This document shows positions 7,399 through 11,007 of a DNA stretch of 11,007 nucleotides, in pieces. Location of the stretch: NCBI GenBank assembly GCA_013696015.1, contig JACCZI010000164.1, forward strand, positions 1 to 11,007, read 5' to 3'. The notes below the pieces were generated by a model. It was given only the letters and a program-made list of their open reading frames with translations, made no database searches and was not told the origin of the DNA. The position numbers and the translations under genes are program-made. The stretch comes from Nocardioidaceae bacterium (GTDB taxonomy: Bacteria > Actinomycetota > Actinomycetes > Propionibacteriales > Nocardioidaceae). Position 1 is the first letter of the stretch. Each line of letters begins with the position of its first letter.

Positions 7399-7402
<4 letters not shown>
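6026..7402 (-). CDS. mak: Maltokinase (maltose to alpha-maltose 1-phosphate)
   Basis: Mak (also called Pep2) uses ATP to phosphorylate maltose at C1, supplying the GlgE substrate. The 458-residue protein has the bilobal aminoglycoside-phosphotransferase-like fold. An N-terminal cap (1-100) holds the conserved RQRWFAGK (15-22). The glycine/serine-rich ATP loop is GEQSNSS (141-147), with the likely ATP lysine K157 in LLLKVFRK. The catalytic loop is VHGDLHLGQ (321-329) with D324, and the metal-binding segment is IDFEGEP (340-346) with D341. Length and motifs match mycobacterial and streptomycete maltokinases. It is a stand-alone protein; in many other bacteria the kinase is fused to the C-terminus of TreS. 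The GTG start at 7402 overlaps the treS stop by four bases (GTGA), with only a weak GAGG seven bases before it. This implies translational coupling and fits the TreS-Mak complex known in mycobacteria. Confidence 0.96.
6037..6042 (-). promoter_or_regulatory. Shine-Dalgarno site of glgB
   Basis: GGGAGG on the minus strand lies seven bases before the ATG at 6029, inside the 3' end of mak. It is the clearest ribosome-binding site in the window and fixes the glgB start at the ATGA overlap. Its strength suggests that glgB is translated independently as well as by coupling to mak. Confidence 0.75.
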
Positions 7403-9098
<1,696 letters not shown>

Positions 9099-9099
<1 letters not shown>

Positions 9100-11007
9100 C
9101 ACGCCCGCGCCGCGAGGATGTGGGCCACCTGGTGGCCGGGGTCGAGGTGGACGTAGTTGTGCTCGCCCCACCGCCACGTCTCCCCGGTGATCTCGTCGCG
9201 CACACTGAACGTGTCGGCCCAGCCCAGCCCCAGGGCCGGCATGTCCAGGTGGACCATCGTCTCCTGGGCGCCATGAGGGTCGAGGTTGACCACGACGATG
9301 ACGAGGTCGCCGTCGGCTCGCTTGGAGAAGCAGGTGATCGCCTCGTTGTCCCCACGGTGCACGTGCAGGTTGCGCAGCAGCCGCAGCGCCGGGTGCGCCC
9401 GGCGCAGCCCATTGAGCTCGGTCAGGTACGGCGCGAGCGACCAGCCCTCCTGGGCGATCCGGTCCCAGTCCCGGATGCGCAGCTGGTACTTCTCGGAGTT
9501 GAGGTACTCCTCGCTGCCCGGGCGCACCGCGATGTGCTCGAACAGCTCGAACCCCGCGTACATCCCCCAGCTCGGGGAGGCGGTCGCGGCGAGAGTCGCC
9601 CGCACCCGGAACGCCGCGGGACCGCCGTACTGCAGGTAGGCGTGCAGGATGTCGGGGGTGTTGACGAACAGGTTGGGCCGCAGGACGTGGCTGGTCTGCT
9701 GGGACAGCTCGGTGAGGTACGCCTCGAGCTCGCCGCGTGAGTTGCGCCAGGTGAAGTACGTGTAGGACTGGTGGAACCCGACGGCCGCCAGGGCACGCAT
9801 CATCGGCCGCCGGGTGAAGGCTTCGGAGAGGAAGACGACGTCGGGGTCGGTGCGGCGGATCTCACCCAGCAGCCGCTGCCAGAAGGGCAGTGGCTTGGTG
9901 TGGGGGTTGTCGACTCGGAAGACGCGTACCCCGTGGCTCATCCAGTGGCGGACCACCCGTAGCACCTCGGCGTAGATGCCGTCAGGGTCGTTGTCGAAGT
10001 TGACCGGGTAGATGTCCTGGTACTTCTTCGGCGGGTTCTCGGCGTAGGCGACGCTGCCGTCGGCCCGGCGGCTGAACCACTCCGGGTGCTCGGTGACCCA
10101 GGGGTGGTCGGGAGCGCACTGCAGGGCCAGGTCGAGCGCCACCTCCAGTCCGAGCCCCGTCGCGGTGTCGACGAACGCGTCGAAGTCGTCCAGCGTCCCG
10201 AGGTCGGGGTGCACGGCGTCGTGCCCGCCCTCCTCGGCACCGATGGCCCAGGGCGAGCCGGGATCGTGGGGACCGGGCAGCAGGGTGTTGTTGGGTCCCT
10301 TGCGGTTGACCCGGCCGATCGGATGGATCGGCGGCAGGTAGATGACGTCGAAGCCCATGGTGGCGACGGCCTCGAGGCGCTGGGACGCCGTCTTCAGCGT
10401 GCCGCTCACGACCGTCCCGCCGTCCTCGACGTACGCGCCCTCCGAGCGAGGGAAGAACTCGTACCAGGACCCGTACAGCGCCCGCTCGCGGTCGACGAAG
10501 ACGGGGTAGGCAGCCGATGACCCGAGGAGGTCGCGCAGCGGGTGACGCGCGAACACGGCGCTGACCTCGGGAGCGGTGCCGGCGGCGAGTCGGGCCGGAA
10601 CCGGGCGCCTGGTGTCCGCGAGGACCTTGGCCGCGCCGCGCAGGAGCGTTCGGTCGGGGCCGGTGCCGCGCGGCAGGGCCGTGGCCGCCCGGTTGAGCAC
10701 CTGCGCCCCCTCGACGAGCATCAGCTCCACGTCGACACCAGCGGCGATCTTGACCTCGGCATCGTGGACCCAGCTGGCGTACGGGTCGCTCCACGACTCC
10801 ACCCGGAACGTCCAGGCGCCCATGCGGTCGGCCCGGACGGTCGCCGCCCAGCGGTCCACCTCGTCGGTCGGCTCCATGCCGACCAAGAGGAGGTCTCTGC
10901 CACGGGGGTCGGTGAGCACCACACCACAGCCGAGCCGGTCGTGTCCGTCGCGAAATACTGTGGCGGCGACCTGGAAGGGTTCGCCCACCGTCGCCTTGGC
11001 CGGGTGG
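9099..11007 (-). CDS. glgE: Alpha-1,4-glucan:maltose-1-phosphate maltosyltransferase, 5' end cut off
   Basis: GlgE extends alpha-1,4-glucan by transferring maltose from alpha-maltose 1-phosphate. It is the key enzyme of the trehalose-derived glucan pathway (GH13 subfamily 3). The frame runs through the right edge of the window. The GTG at 10988 is an internal valine codon: the six codons visible before it (H-P-A-K-A-T) continue the conserved family segment PAKAxVGE. Counting residues from that valine, the nucleophile is D360 (FRVDNPHTKP), the acid/base E389 (FLSEAFT) and the third acid D446 (FVNTPDI). All are offset by 34 from D394, E423 and D480 of Streptomyces GlgE1, so about 28 N-terminal residues lie outside the window. 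Other family motifs, such as PPIHPIGRVNRKGPNN (219-234) and PPKKYQDIYPVNFD (319-332), are intact. It is the first glg gene seen in this operon. Its promoter, and any upstream glgP or glgX, cannot be seen. Confidence 0.97.

Noticed and set aside
9100..9177. 26-codon N-terminal extension of TreS
   Set aside because: The added residues are Arg/Pro/Gly-rich, overlap the glgE 3' end and have no family counterpart. The ATG at 9099, joined to the glgE stop, gives a normal N-terminus.
10986..10988. GTG at 10988 as the true glgE start
   Set aside because: The codons before it continue the conserved GlgE sequence, and catalytic-residue offsets show about 34 residues missing ahead of it, most of them beyond the window edge.

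Overview
The window is about 11 kb of very GC-rich DNA, strongly G/C-biased at third codon positions. It carries seven densely packed protein genes. GC content, the GlgE alpha-glucan pathway, a split coenzyme-B12 mutase large subunit and poor Shine-Dalgarno sequences ahead of several genes together point to a free-living actinobacterium. From memory, the order (icmA, thioredoxin/TPR gene, glgB-mak-treS-glgE) resembles the Streptomyces neighbourhood of icmA and glgE, but I cannot place the genus. There are no RNA genes, mobile elements, CRISPR arrays or phage genes, and no gap between genes exceeds 100 bases.

Left part, plus strand (77-2707). The first gene encodes the large subunit of a two-subunit B12 acyl-CoA mutase. 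Its substrate-pocket residues are those of isobutyryl-CoA mutase (IcmA) rather than methylmalonyl-CoA mutase. After 27 bases comes a cysteine-free thioredoxin-fold/TPR protein of the YbbN/CnoX type. The B12-binding small subunit is not in the window.

Middle, minus strand (2717-3748). A single frame fuses a RimJ/RimL-like GNAT acetyltransferase to a Nudix hydrolase. It faces the YbbN-like gene tail to tail with only nine bases between the stop codons. Between it and the next operon lies a 97-base gap containing a perfect 10-bp inverted repeat and an additional half-site 21 bases away.

Right part, minus strand (3846-11007). Four genes, transcribed glgE, treS, mak, glgB, form one operon with stop/start overlaps of 1, 4 and 4 bases. 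TreS interconverts trehalose and maltose, Mak makes maltose 1-phosphate, GlgE polymerises it into alpha-1,4-glucan, and GlgB adds alpha-1,6 branches. glgE runs off the right edge, losing roughly the first 28 residues. The GH13 catalytic residues of GlgE, TreS and GlgB and the kinase motifs of Mak are all intact, so this is a complete trehalose-to-glucan route apart from the cut 5' end.

Nothing here amounts to a wholly new system. The items most worth a second look are the GNAT-Nudix fusion, the 3795-3836 repeat cluster, and the recurrence of a -10-like hexamer exactly six bases before a start codon, which suggests leaderless transcripts.
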